From: Prochlorococcus sp. AG-347-J22
GTDB taxonomy: Bacteria; Cyanobacteriota; Cyanobacteriia; PCC-6307; Cyanobiaceae
Assembly: GCA_003279005.1 (NCBI GenBank)
Contig: QCBY01000012.1
Coordinates: 1-35,837 of the forward strand
DNA length: 35,837 bases
Reading direction: 5' to 3'
Shown: positions 29,233 through 35,837 of the stretch, one piece after another
How positions within the stretch are numbered: position 1 is the stretch's first letter
How the letters are laid out: the number at the start of each line of letters is the position of its first letter
The notes under the pieces: model-generated
Seen by the model: the letters and a program-made list of their open reading frames with translations, nothing else
Databases searched by the model: none
What the model was told of the DNA's origin: nothing
Translations under genes and position numbers: made by a program

Positions 29233-30762
29233 TTAAAGATCTAACATTTTAAGAAGATTCTTATATTCCTTATTCCCAATAATATTTCCTGCAGCATAAG
29301 CTCCGCTTGCTGAAACTGCAGGTATACCTATTCCTGGGAAAGTACTTGCTCCACAAGTAAGTAAATTCTTAACAGGTGTTTTACACCCAGGAAATAGACC
29401 TTTGGCTGCCGACAAGGCTGGCCCGTAGCTGCCACAATAAGTATTTGTAAACTTTTTATGAGTTAACGGAGTACCAAGCATCTTGATTTCAATTCTGTTA
29501 TCAATATCAGGAATAATTTTTCTCAAAGATTTTAGAAATATTGAACATCTTTCTTCTTTAAGATTTTTGTAAGTTGATTCAGTTGGTTTTAAATTCTCCC
29601 AAATTTCCCATGGCTCATTTGCAGGGGTATATCCATGAAGGACATGTTTACCTTTTGGTGCCATACTCTTGTCTAATACAGAAGGGATAGAGAAAACAAC
29701 TATGTTTCTTTCTGCTGTAATACCTTTCTCCCAGTCATCAACATGTATTGCATGAATAGGCAAATTTTGAAGACCAGAGGCATCAAAACCTAAATGAATA
29801 TGAAGAAAAGAACCGCATTTATTTATATTATTGGCCTTTGGGTTCCATTTTTTTGCAATTTCTCTTGGAATTAATTTTCTGCAGGTCCAAGCATCAGTAT
29901 TCATTACAACAAAGTCAGAAATAAATTCGGAACCATTTTCTAAAGTTACGCCTGAGGCAATCTTTTTACTGAACTTTATAGTTTCTACTCTAGAAGAAAG
30001 TATTATTTCACCACCATTTTTTTTAAAAGCATTAACCAAGGTTTTTACTATGCTTTCACTTCCTCCCTTTGGATATTCTAAGTAAGATTCAGGTTGAAAC
30101 CATTCATCAAATAAAGTTGCCATAGCAGCAGAATTTGTATCATGCATTGGCATCCCACTTATTAAAAAACTTAGTAAATCAACCCAATTTCTTAGAAAAG
30201 GGTCTTTTAGGTGTTCGTCGACAATATCCCCAAAACCTCTATTGAGTTTTGGCAGTAAATTTATATTTGGAAAGAATTTAGTGGTTAATTTAATAATTTC
30301 TAAAAAATTTATTGTTTCAGGTGAGCTTGAGAGGAGAGGGATCTCACTAACTATTTGACTAAGAGGTTTTATTGCTGATAAAAAGGAATTCCATTCTTCA
30401 ACTGATTTATGGCCTCTCAATAAATTAATTCTTTTTTTAAATGGCTCTTGTCCTACTTCCAAATTAAATTCGCCTTCAGGAACACTGACATGCCACCCTT
30501 GATATTTTACAAGCTCGACTTTTTCGTCAAGTAATTTTAGTATTTGTCCCAAGGGATTTGAAGTAGGCCATCTTCCTATACCACTCCATAGTGAGGGGCC
30601 AGATTCGAACTTGTAACCCTTTTTTTTAAAACTATGAGCAACTCCTCCCGGTTGACTATGGGCTTCACATATAAGAACTCTTTTACCTGCTAAAGCTAAT
30701 AATGAACCGCAACATAATCCTCCTATACCGCTTCCTACTATGATTACATCATATTTATTCAT
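29233..30762 (-). CDS. Phytoene desaturase/carotenoid isomerase-type FAD oxidoreductase
   Basis: The 509 residues form an FAD-dependent amine-oxidase-type fold. The Rossmann motif is at 8-33 (GSGIGGLCCGSLLALAGKRV, with Glu33 for ribose), followed by PGGVAHSF. The C-terminal signature is TCGASTFPGIGIPAVSASG. The family includes CrtH/CrtISO carotenoid isomerase, phytoene desaturases and related retinol saturases. Which substrate it uses is not decided by sequence; carotenoid metabolism is the favoured option. The gene after it upstream is a 36-aa membrane protein on the same strand. Confidence 0.85.
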   Translation of the reverse strand: MNKYDVIIVGSGIGGLCCGSLLALAGKRVLICEAHSQPGGVAHSFKKKGYKFESGPSLWSGIGRWPTSNPLGQILKLLDEKVELVKYQGWHVSVPEGEFNLEVGQEPFKKRINLLRGHKSVEEWNSFLSAIKPLSQIVSEIPLLSSSPETINFLEIIKLTTKFFPNINLLPKLNRGFGDIVDEHLKDPFLRNWVDLLSFLISGMPMHDTNSAAMATLFDEWFQPESYLEYPKGGSESIVKTLVNAFKKNGGEIILSSRVETIKFSKKIASGVTLENGSEFISDFVVMNTDAWTCRKLIPREIAKKWNPKANNINKCGSFLHIHLGFDASGLQNLPIHAIHVDDWEKGITAERNIVVFSIPSVLDKSMAPKGKHVLHGYTPANEPWEIWENLKPTESTYKNLKEERCSIFLKSLRKIIPDIDNRIEIKMLGTPLTHKKFTNTYCGSYGPALSAAKGLFPGCKTPVKNLLTCGASTFPGIGIPAVSASGAYAAGNIIGNKEYKNLLKMLDL

Positions 30763-30796
30763 TAAAATTCAAATCTGAATAATGTAGAGATGAAAC

Positions 30797-30907
30797 TTAA
30801 ACGAATGTGTTAGTAGTTGTTGTGATGCTTAGAACAACTGCAATGAAAAATATGTATGGCACAACTTTCAATGGAATATGTCCTTGCTTTTTAGAAATAA
30901 AATCCAT
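30797..30907 (-). CDS. Single-helix membrane protein, 36 aa
   Basis: The 36 residues MDFISKKQGHIPLKVVPYIF then FIAVVLSITTTTNTFV contain a basic N-terminus and one hydrophobic helix (about 16-28). It ends 34 bases before the FAD oxidoreductase start and would be the first gene of that unit. No family known to me. The position and the basic-in topology favour a real gene; the length keeps confidence moderate. Confidence 0.5.
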   Translation of the reverse strand: MDFISKKQGHIPLKVVPYIFFIAVVLSITTTTNTFV

Positions 30908-31064
30908 TAACTCAATTAATTTATGTAAAGATACTAACGGAAATTTGTAACGAATGTGTGTCTAAGCTTGATATTTTTAGAAATATTTTGAAACAAAGAT
31001 GAAAGTTGATTTTTACTTTTATAAAAACTTTATCTATTATTAATAAAAATTAAAGAATATAAAA

Positions 31065-31559
31065 ATGATTCGCCAAGATAATAAATTACCAAAATATAAA
31101 AAGATAAAACATTTAGAAACTATCTCTAAAAAAGAAGGAAGTGGTATTAGATATGAAGATTTAATAGGAATATGGAAATTTAATTCTGTATGGAAGAAAG
31201 ACTCGGAAGAAATTGAGGACATATCTAGTTCCATTCTTCAAGTATTATCAGCAAAATTAGAATTGAAGAAAAATAATTCTAAAAATAATAATTTTATAAT
31301 AGAAAATTCAATAAGTTTTGGAATTTTATCGATTATTTTTTGTGGGCAAGCATCATTAAAAGGTACGAGACCTCTCTTACCATTTTTCTTCGAAAACTTA
31401 ATAATAAATTTCGGAAGTTTTACCTTAATTAAAAAATCTTTAAAAAAACCAGAAGAGAAGCAAATGCCTTTTTTCTCTCTAATTGCCATTTGCAAAAAAA
31501 ATAATTGGATGTGCGCTAGAGGTAAAGGTGGAGGACTTGCAGTATGGATTAAGTGTTAA
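31065..31559 (+). CDS. Conserved hypothetical protein, 164 aa
   Basis: The 164-residue protein starts with a basic segment (NKLPKYKKIKHLETISKKEG) and then shows LIGIWKFNSVW near 33-43, repeated alternating strands and a Gly-rich end (CARGKGGGLAVWIK). The LIGxW start and strand pattern are like lipocalin- or fibrillin-type beta-barrels, but I cannot confirm a fold. No signal sequence. Likely real from length and strand pattern; function not assigned. Confidence 0.65.
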   Translation: MIRQDNKLPKYKKIKHLETISKKEGSGIRYEDLIGIWKFNSVWKKDSEEIEDISSSILQVLSAKLELKKNNSKNNNFIIENSISFGILSIIFCGQASLKGTRPLLPFFFENLIINFGSFTLIKKSLKKPEEKQMPFFSLIAICKKNNWMCARGKGGGLAVWIKC

Positions 31560-31563
31560 TCTG

Positions 31564-31779
31564 TTAGTGATATTCGCCAGGGTGATCAACTTTTCTGACA
31601 GTAACTTGATCTACTTTTTGGCCATTAAATCTTAAAAGATCATCACCAGAGAAACTATAGCCAAGTCTTTGGGCAATAAGTGCTACATCATCGGCAGTTG
31701 CAGAAGAAGTGACCTCTTTTCTCAAATTATTTTCCAACTGCATTTGTTTTAAAAATTTTCTTATTTCGGAGAAACTCAT
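31564..31779 (-). CDS. Nif11-family protein (leader-like)
   Basis: The 71 residues match the Nif11 domain (about 1-50): MSFSEIRKFLKQMQLENNL, TADDVALIAQRLGYSFSGDDLL. This domain is found in nitrogen-fixation gene clusters and as the leader of many cyanobacterial ribosomal peptides, including prochlorosins. Here no Gly-Gly-type cleavage site and no Cys or Ser/Thr-rich core is present; the end is KVDHPGEYH. No LanM-type modifying enzyme lies nearby. It is probably an orphan Nif11 protein. It ends 4 bases from the stop of the convergent 164-aa gene. Confidence 0.8.
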   Translation of the reverse strand: MSFSEIRKFLKQMQLENNLRKEVTSSATADDVALIAQRLGYSFSGDDLLRFNGQKVDQVTVRKVDHPGEYH

Positions 31780-31875
31780 TTTAATGATTACGCATAATTT
31801 TATTTTAAAGCCTTAGTAAAAATTTAATTATTTTTAGAAAGTACACTAAAACTTATCAACTACTATATTGAATAT

Positions 31876-32196
31876 ATGACTTACCTATTTTTTTATATAG
31901 TTGGGATAGCCTTGATATGGTGGATATATCGTGTTGGTTGGATTGAAGCGTTAAAAACAGTAATTAAAATTTTAGTTCCTTCAATTTTGATAGTTTTATT
32001 CAATATTAAAGCAGGAAGATTACTTTTTAAAAATCCGTTAGTTGGATTATTGAGTGCATTACCAACTTCAATTTTTATTTATAAAGGTTCCCTTCCATTT
32101 GTTGCATCAATTAATAATTGGATTGATACTAAAAGGAGTAAATATGAAGAATCTAAAGGCGTAATCGATACCGATTCAATTCCCCTAGATGATTAA
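31876..32196 (+). CDS. Membrane protein, 106 aa
   Basis: The 106 residues have three hydrophobic stretches (about 2-17, 28-42 and 56-68) and an acidic tail ending DTDSIPLDD. It starts MTYLFFYIVGIALIWWIY. No known domain. The Pro-rich loop and acidic tail look conserved, and the length rules out a chance frame. It converges with the hypothetical gene at 32206, 9 bases away. Confidence 0.65.
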   Translation: MTYLFFYIVGIALIWWIYRVGWIEALKTVIKILVPSILIVLFNIKAGRLLFKNPLVGLLSALPTSIFIYKGSLPFVASINNWIDTKRSKYEESKGVIDTDSIPLDD

Positions 32197-32205
32197 TACT
32201 TTTAC

Positions 32206-32613
32206 CTAATCAAAACCGACAAATAACTCTTTGTGTACTACAAGTACATCAAATAAAGATGTTCCATGAGAAGGACTGATTGGGATATTATCAACATTAA
32301 ATGCCTCTGCACATATTAGATGGCCGTCCCACCTCGTACTATTCTCACTTATTTGCATTGACCAATCAATTACCTTTTTAAAGTGCTCAGGCATCTGTGA
32401 TCCTATTTTTCTGCATATTTGGCAAAGATTTGTAAGAATAGGTGGTTTTGATGGCCTTTTTAAATCTTTAACAAGACTTGGTTGGGTGAAAACACTTGTG
32501 TATCTGATGTAGTCGATTAATTCATAATCTTTATCTGAAAGTTCTGCTTTGTTTAATGCGATCTCAAATTCTTCTAGGGGCGTAATTGGCCTATGAATTA
32601 GCTTATTTATCAT
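32206..32613 (-). CDS. Conserved hypothetical protein, 135 aa
   Basis: From the ATG at 32611-32613 the protein has 135 residues: MINKLIHRPITPLEEFEIA, helices around DYELIDYIRYTS, LCQICRKIG with a C-x2-C pair, and a C-terminal WDGHLICAEAF and HGTSLFDVLVVHKEL. An upstream ATG at 32667 would overlap tatA by 65 bases; the one chosen overlaps by only 11 (ATGATAAATAA), typical of translational coupling. Function unknown. Likely co-transcribed with tatA. Confidence 0.7.
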   Translation of the reverse strand: MINKLIHRPITPLEEFEIALNKAELSDKDYELIDYIRYTSVFTQPSLVKDLKRPSKPPILTNLCQICRKIGSQMPEHFKKVIDWSMQISENSTRWDGHLICAEAFNVDNIPISPSHGTSLFDVLVVHKELFVGFD

Positions 32614-32893
32614 TATTATCTGATTTTGATAAATCCTTTTCCACTGATTCTTTAGTTTCTTGATCAATATCAGTTGAAGAATTTTTCTCAGAGGATTGTA
32701 TTAAGTCTTCTTTTTCTGGCTCATTAATTACTTGATCTATCTCATTTTGAAATTCATTAGATGCTTTCTTAAGGCTTTTTAAGGTTTTGCCAATTTGCTT
32801 GCCTAATTCTGGTAATTTTTTAGGACCAAAAATTAATAGAGCTAGAACTAAGATAACTGTAACTTCAGGTAAACCTACTCCAAAAATATTCAT
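32603..32893 (-). CDS. tatA: Sec-independent translocase protein TatA
   Basis: TatA forms the membrane pore of the twin-arginine system that exports folded proteins. The 96 residues have an N-terminal hydrophobic helix (about 7-22, VGLPEVTVILVLALLIF), the hinge FGPKKLPELGKQIG and an amphipathic helix, followed by an acidic Glu/Asp/Ser/Lys tail. TatA/TatE and TatB are close; the FGPKKLPELG hinge and short length favour TatA. It overlaps the downstream gene by 11 bases. tatC is not in the window. Confidence 0.88.
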   Translation of the reverse strand: MNIFGVGLPEVTVILVLALLIFGPKKLPELGKQIGKTLKSLKKASNEFQNEIDQVINEPEKEDLIQSSEKNSSTDIDQETKESVEKDLSKSDNNDK

Positions 32894-32985
32894 GATAAAT
32901 TTTCTTTAAATCATTATTAGAATATACTTTTAAATATAATCTAATGCTTTGAAAATATCTTTTTATAAAATGGATTTGTTACTCT

Positions 32986-33132
32986 TTATAGAAGTTTTTG
33001 AATAATAATTGAAAATATTACTCCCTTTAAAAAAACTAACCAAAGTAGTTGATAATTGCTTAAATTTAATTTTTCTTGATACCAATTAATCAATATTTTA
33101 TGTTTTTTTATAATTATTTTGATAAGCCTCAA
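32986..33132 (-). CDS. Small hydrophobic protein, 48 aa, TTG start
   Basis: A minus-strand frame from TTG (33130-33132) to TAA gives 48 residues: a basic MRLIKIIIKKHKILIN, then WYQEKLNLSNYQLLWL and a hydrophobic end VFLKGVIFSIIIQKLL. The region WYQEKLNLSNYQ looks like a conserved surface patch next to a membrane helix. The only in-frame start candidates are TTG and ATT. Function unknown; it could also be a chance frame in this very AT-rich region. Confidence 0.45.
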   Translation of the reverse strand: MRLIKIIIKKHKILINWYQEKLNLSNYQLLWLVFLKGVIFSIIIQKLL

Positions 33133-33330
33133 AATTTTTTCTCAATTAGGTCTAATTTTATATTAAAACTTTATAAAATTAAAAAAAGTTTTATTAGTAT
33201 TGTGGATTCGTATAATTCACAAAATTAAAAAATTTCTTTAATTATTTTTGAATGTTTTATTTTTAAAAAATTCTGCGTTCTTTAAATTTAAATTAAAATA
33301 AAAAGTTTTTTTGCCTTTTTGTTGAATATT

Positions 33331-33570
33331 ATGAAGATCTTATTAATTGCTTTTTTCTTTATTTCCTTTACTTCTCCAACTAATGCCGTTACTACAAAAA
33401 TGTTTAAGGTACTGGATACATGCGCTAGATATAGACTTAAAGAGATCAACGTAAAGGAAGCCATAGAAAAATTAAAGTTAAAACCAAAAAATGCTTCGCA
33501 AGTTGAATCAGAAGAGATAGTAAGAAGATATTGTTCTGTTTTTACGCCAAATGAAAAAATAGAATTTTAA
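33331..33570 (+). CDS. Small secreted protein, 79 aa
   Basis: From the ATG at 33331 the 79-residue protein has a signal sequence (MKILLIAFFFISFTSPTNA, cleavage likely after Ala19) and a small polar mature part with two Cys (in LDTCARYRL and RRYCSVF) that could form a disulfide. A TTG 12 bases earlier would add four residues, but the ATG gives the better signal sequence. Function unknown. About 60 residues of mature protein are helical, Lys-rich. Confidence 0.65.
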   Translation: MKILLIAFFFISFTSPTNAVTTKMFKVLDTCARYRLKEINVKEAIEKLKLKPKNASQVESEEIVRRYCSVFTPNEKIEF

Positions 33571-33603
33571 AAAAATTTGAGAAAAAAATTGATTTAATAT
33601 TAT

Positions 33604-33732
33604 TCATTTAGGAACTTTTTGAGGAAATTTGCTTTTTATTTCATTAACTTTCTTAGCGTTAGTTATTTTTAAATTAAAAATAACCCCAAGAAAGAGAACA
33701 ATTAATAAGAGACTATAAACTACTAATTCCAT
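33604..33732 (-). CDS. Single-helix membrane protein, 42 aa
   Basis: The 42 residues MELVVYSLLLIVLFLGVIFN start with a long hydrophobic helix (about 3-20), followed by a basic cytoplasmic tail (LKITNAKKVNEIKSKFPQ). It converges with the 79-aa secreted protein, 33 bases apart. No family recognised; the form is that of a small anchored protein, and the tail composition suggests it is real. Confidence 0.5.
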   Translation of the reverse strand: MELVVYSLLLIVLFLGVIFNLKITNAKKVNEIKSKFPQKVPK

Positions 33733-33877
33733 AAGAAACGTTTTAGAATTATCCTATAAAATTTAATTAATGTTTCAGTATCTTTTAGAACAAAGCATGA
33801 AAATTTATTCAAAACTTGTTTTTTTGGTCACAGAAAAATATTAATTACTTCTAAGATAGAATTTTATATAGGTTACT

Positions 33878-34327
33878 TTGAAGGTCGGAGATAAGGTTCC
33901 TCAATTTTCTTTACTAGATCAGAATGGAACTAAAAGAACGAATAATGGATTAAAGTCACCCCTTGTTCTTTTTTTCTATCCAAAGGATGATACCCCTGGA
34001 TGCACTATAGAGGTTTGTGGATTTAGAGATAAGTATGATCTTTTTAAAGTACTTGGAGCGCAAGTTTGGGGAGTAAGTAATGGTAGCTCCTCAAGTCATT
34101 TAGCATTTGCTAATAAAAATAAATTACAATACCCTTTGCTATGTGATAACAAAGATTCATTAAGAAAAGCTTTTAAAGTACCAAAAGTACTTGGTTTTTT
34201 GGATGGAAGAGTAACTTATGTTATTGATAGAAAAGGATTTGTGAGACATATCTTTAGAGATTTGTTGAATGGCCCAGAACATATTAAAGAGGCTATAAGA
34301 GTATTAAAAGAAATTCAAAATCAGTAA
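33878..34327 (+). CDS. Peroxiredoxin Q / BCP
   Basis: This thiol peroxidase reduces hydrogen peroxide and organic hydroperoxides with thioredoxin. The 149 residues start with TTG (MKVGDKVPQFSLLDQNG) and carry the peroxidatic Cys42 and the resolving Cys47 in DDTPGCTIEVCGFRD, the 1-Cys to 2-Cys pattern of the PrxQ/BCP branch. FFYPKDDTPG and the downstream GVSNGSS are standard. It fits with PTOX and MutM as defence against photo-oxidative stress. There is no nearby ATG start. Confidence 0.93.
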   Translation: MKVGDKVPQFSLLDQNGTKRTNNGLKSPLVLFFYPKDDTPGCTIEVCGFRDKYDLFKVLGAQVWGVSNGSSSSHLAFANKNKLQYPLLCDNKDSLRKAFKVPKVLGFLDGRVTYVIDRKGFVRHIFRDLLNGPEHIKEAIRVLKEIQNQ

Positions 34328-34444
34328 ATTAATTATTCAAAATATTATTAATTAATCTTTTCCCTTATAATATATTTTTTAGCAATAAATTTTAAATTTA
34401 TGAATAAAAATAGGGATTCAAGTAGTTTATGAAGTAATTAAAAA

Positions 34445-34666
34445 TGGTATCGAACTGCATTTGGCTCCAATTCTCCTAGAATACTTGAGATTTATAAAAG
34501 GATTATGAATAAAGAAAACGAAAGAGAGAAAAGTGGAGTCAAAAAGTCAATTTGAAATAGATGTATCAAAATAGGTTCTAAACATTTTGATAAAAAAACT
34601 TTATATTCATTATTAACTGATTCTGGATGGGAAAGTATCAAAGAAAAAGAAATTATATTTTTGTAA
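34445..34666 (+). pseudogene. Reading frame broken by one in-frame TGA
   Basis: In one frame the plus strand reads WYRTAFGSNSPRILEIYKRI, then MNKENEREKSGVKKSI, a TGA at 34553-34555, then NRCIKIGSKHFDKKTLYS and LLTDSGWESIKEKEIIF to a TAA at 34664-34666. No other stop interrupts 74 codons, and both sides look protein-like. Before 34445 the frame is closed by TAA and has no ATG start. The likely reading is a decayed gene with a lost start and one stop; a Trp at the TGA position would be a simple one-base change. No evidence supports real readthrough. Confidence 0.4.
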
Positions 34667-34712
34667 AATTTATCGCACCTGTAAAAACATTTAATTAAAC
34701 CATTTTAAGTGC

Positions 34713-34820
34713 ATGACTGACCTCTTTATGACTCTTAAAAAAATTGTAAAAGATAATTATCTTGAAAAGGAATTGAAAATATTTCCCAAAAATGAAAAAA
34801 TTGCTAATACTGAAATATAA
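34713..34820 (+). CDS. Small basic protein, 35 aa
   Basis: A 35-residue ATG frame, MTDLFMTLKKIVKDNYLE then KELKIFPKNEKIANTEI. It is Lys-rich with no hydrophobic helix. It begins 47 bases after the broken frame. Its end overlaps an in-frame ATG of the next gene (at 34792), which is one reason to prefer the later start (34837) for that gene. Real status uncertain. Confidence 0.35.
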   Translation: MTDLFMTLKKIVKDNYLEKELKIFPKNEKIANTEI

Positions 34821-34836
34821 CTATTTCATTATTGAA

Positions 34837-35001
34837 ATGCCTTTTGTCAAGTATTTATCTAACCTCTTTTCAGGACAAGAATCAGCAATTATGAACGAAT
34901 TTATTTATGTCATTTTCCCTGTTTTGTCCATAACAGTTTTAATGTTTAGCTTAAGGACTATTTTGCATGATTCATTTTCTCCAAAAATGAAAAAACAATA
35001 A
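34837..35001 (+). CDS. Small membrane protein, 54 aa
   Basis: From the ATG at 34837-34839 the protein has 54 residues: MPFVKYLSNLFSGQESAI, then MNEFIYVIFPVLSITVLMF with one hydrophobic helix, and a basic C-terminal end (FSPKMKKQ). An ATG at 34792 would extend it by 15 residues and overlap the 35-aa frame. No function assigned; a third possible start is Met19 (MNEFIYV). Confidence 0.45.
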   Translation: MPFVKYLSNLFSGQESAIMNEFIYVIFPVLSITVLMFSLRTILHDSFSPKMKKQ

Positions 35002-35043
35002 GCATTTAGATCAGCTTAATATTAAAATTACGAGTAAAATATT

Positions 35044-35388
35044 TTATTTAAACCAGCCTTTATTTGAAGTGGATTTTGTTTCTTCTTTTTTAATAGAGAC
35101 TATTTTTACAGCTTTTTTGAAAGCTAGGTAAGCTTCTAAAGCGGTTATTATTGAAATAAAAAATAGTCCCGAAATACCTATTAATTGTTCTGTTTGGTTT
35201 GGTTCTTTATCACCTTGAAATATTATCCCAACAACTAACCAAGTTGCCACCGCTCCTGCAGTCAAAAAATATGGTAACCATCTTCTTTGATATAAATACC
35301 CTGCTCCAACACCTGGTATGAAATTTAATGAAGAGGCAACCCAACCACTTGAGAGAGCAAGTAATTCTTCTCTTGAAAATTTTTCCAT
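35044..35388 (-). CDS. Conserved membrane protein, 114 aa
   Basis: The 114 residues have a polar start (MEKFSREELLALSSGW), three hydrophobic stretches (about 20-30 with FIPGVGAGYLYQRRW, 38-57 and 67-85), and a Lys/Ser-rich tail. The GVGAGYLYQRRW core resembles small membrane proteins with two to three helices found in cyanobacteria, but I assign no function. A 34-aa membrane protein (35395-35499) ends 7 bases upstream on the same strand. Confidence 0.7.
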   Translation of the reverse strand: MEKFSREELLALSSGWVASSLNFIPGVGAGYLYQRRWLPYFLTAGAVATWLVVGIIFQGDKEPNQTEQLIGISGLFFISIITALEAYLAFKKAVKIVSIKKEETKSTSNKGWFK

Positions 35389-35394
35389 GTCTAA

Positions 35395-35499
35395 TTAAGT
35401 GTTAACTAAGTGTGCATTTATGTAAGCAAAGGATACTACTGCACAAATTACCCAACTAAAAGGTAAAAACATTCTTATTTTTTCAAATTTATTATCCAT
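35395..35499 (-). CDS. Single-helix membrane protein, 34 aa
   Basis: A 34-residue ATG frame, MDNKFEKIRMFLPFSWVI then CAVVSFAYINAHLVNT. The basic N-terminus and helix (about 10-26) suit a small membrane-bound subunit. It precedes the 114-aa membrane protein by 6 bases on the same strand, so the two probably form one transcript. No family is known to me. Confidence 0.5.
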   Translation of the reverse strand: MDNKFEKIRMFLPFSWVICAVVSFAYINAHLVNT

Positions 35500-35560
35500 A
35501 TAACCATTATGGTTAAGATTTTATTAATTCGTGGTTGGATAAACTTATTAAATAGGTAAG

Positions 35561-35591
35561 AAAAAAAAAGACGGTTTAAAGTAACCGCCTT
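35561..35591 (-). terminator. Rho-independent terminator, minus strand
   Basis: On the minus strand GGCGGTT pairs with AACCGTC around a 6-base loop (one C/A mismatch), followed by a run of nine T. It lies just behind the partial gene at 35618 and so ends that transcript. Confidence 0.75.
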
Positions 35592-35617
35592 GTTGTTTAA
35601 TTTTTTTAAGAAATGAA

Positions 35618-35837
35618 CTATTCTTTTTCCTTTGTAACAGATAGTAATTTAAGTTCATTCCTGACTTCTTTTTCTCTCTCTTCAAGATGTTTTAATTGTG
35701 ACTTAAAAGCACCTTGAAGTCTTTTTCTTTGTGTTGTGATTTCATCAAGTTCTTCTTGATGTTGGTTTTTTTTTAGTTTTTTCATCTCGCTATCAGAAAT
35801 AACATATACTGGACGATATGAAGGGGGTTCTAAAAGA
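35618..35837 (-). CDS. Coiled-coil hypothetical protein, C-terminal part
   Basis: The frame enters at the right edge and ends with TAG at 35618-35620. The visible 73 residues read LLEPPSYRPVYVISDSEMKK, then a highly charged stretch rich in Lys, Glu, Gln and Arg (EELDEITTQRKRLQGAFK, LKHLEEREKEVRNELKLL) that looks like a coiled coil. The start lies outside the window. No family recognised; a terminator follows the gene. Confidence 0.65.
   Translation of the reverse strand, partial: LLEPPSYRPVYVISDSEMKKLKKNQHQEELDEITTQRKRLQGAFKSQLKHLEEREKEVRNELKLLSVTKEKE

Noticed and set aside
31564..31779. Naming this gene a prochlorosin precursor
   Set aside because: No Gly-Gly-type cleavage site, no Cys/Ser/Thr core and no LanM gene nearby.

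Overview
The window is a piece of a very AT-rich cyanobacterial chromosome, most likely a high-light-adapted Prochlorococcus. The reasons are the cyanobacterial photosynthesis genes (psbB, psbT, psbM, psaE, petB, petD, a PTOX-type plastoquinol oxidase), the min genes in the order C-D-E, a 16S-tRNA-Ile-tRNA-Ala-23S-5S operon, very short spacers, small cyanobacterial families such as DUF3104 and Nif11, and many genes with TTG starts. The genus is an inference from gene content, order and composition. A 16S comparison would settle it.

Bases 1-14042 are core genome. On the minus strand are metK (cut by the window edge), rpsA, nrdR and psbB-psbT with a clear terminator. On the plus strand follow a [2Fe-2S] ferredoxin, psbM, prmC/hemK, a Sua5/YrdC protein and an overlapping 55-aa membrane protein. 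Then come tRNA-Thr and a minus-strand block HD phosphohydrolase-minC-minD-minE, ctpA divergent from petB-petD, and a GH100 invertase. Together they cover both photosystems, cytochrome b6f, division-site placement and sucrose breakdown.

Bases 14043-19783 hold the complete rRNA operon: a 600-base leader, 16S, tRNA-Ile(GAU), tRNA-Ala(UGC), 23S, 5S and a perfect hairpin terminator. The 23S is flanked by long complementary arms, 16553-16591 against 19566-19611, which should form the precursor processing stalk.

Bases 19778-24900 return to protein genes. On the minus strand are an aldehyde dehydrogenase, a two-LysM protein, psaE and mutM. On the plus strand are a rhomboid protease and a GNAT acetyltransferase.

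Bases 24900-35837 are an accessory-looking stretch with many small proteins. Recognisable members are DUF3104, a diverged Hli-like protein, PTOX, a carotenoid-isomerase-like FAD oxidoreductase, a Nif11 protein, TatA and peroxiredoxin Q/BCP. Between them lie about a dozen ORFs of 33-83 codons, many with one membrane helix, and one reading frame broken by a single in-frame TGA. No phage, transposon, CRISPR array or complete unknown operon is visible. The most unusual content is the set of unannotated micro-proteins and the interrupted frame.
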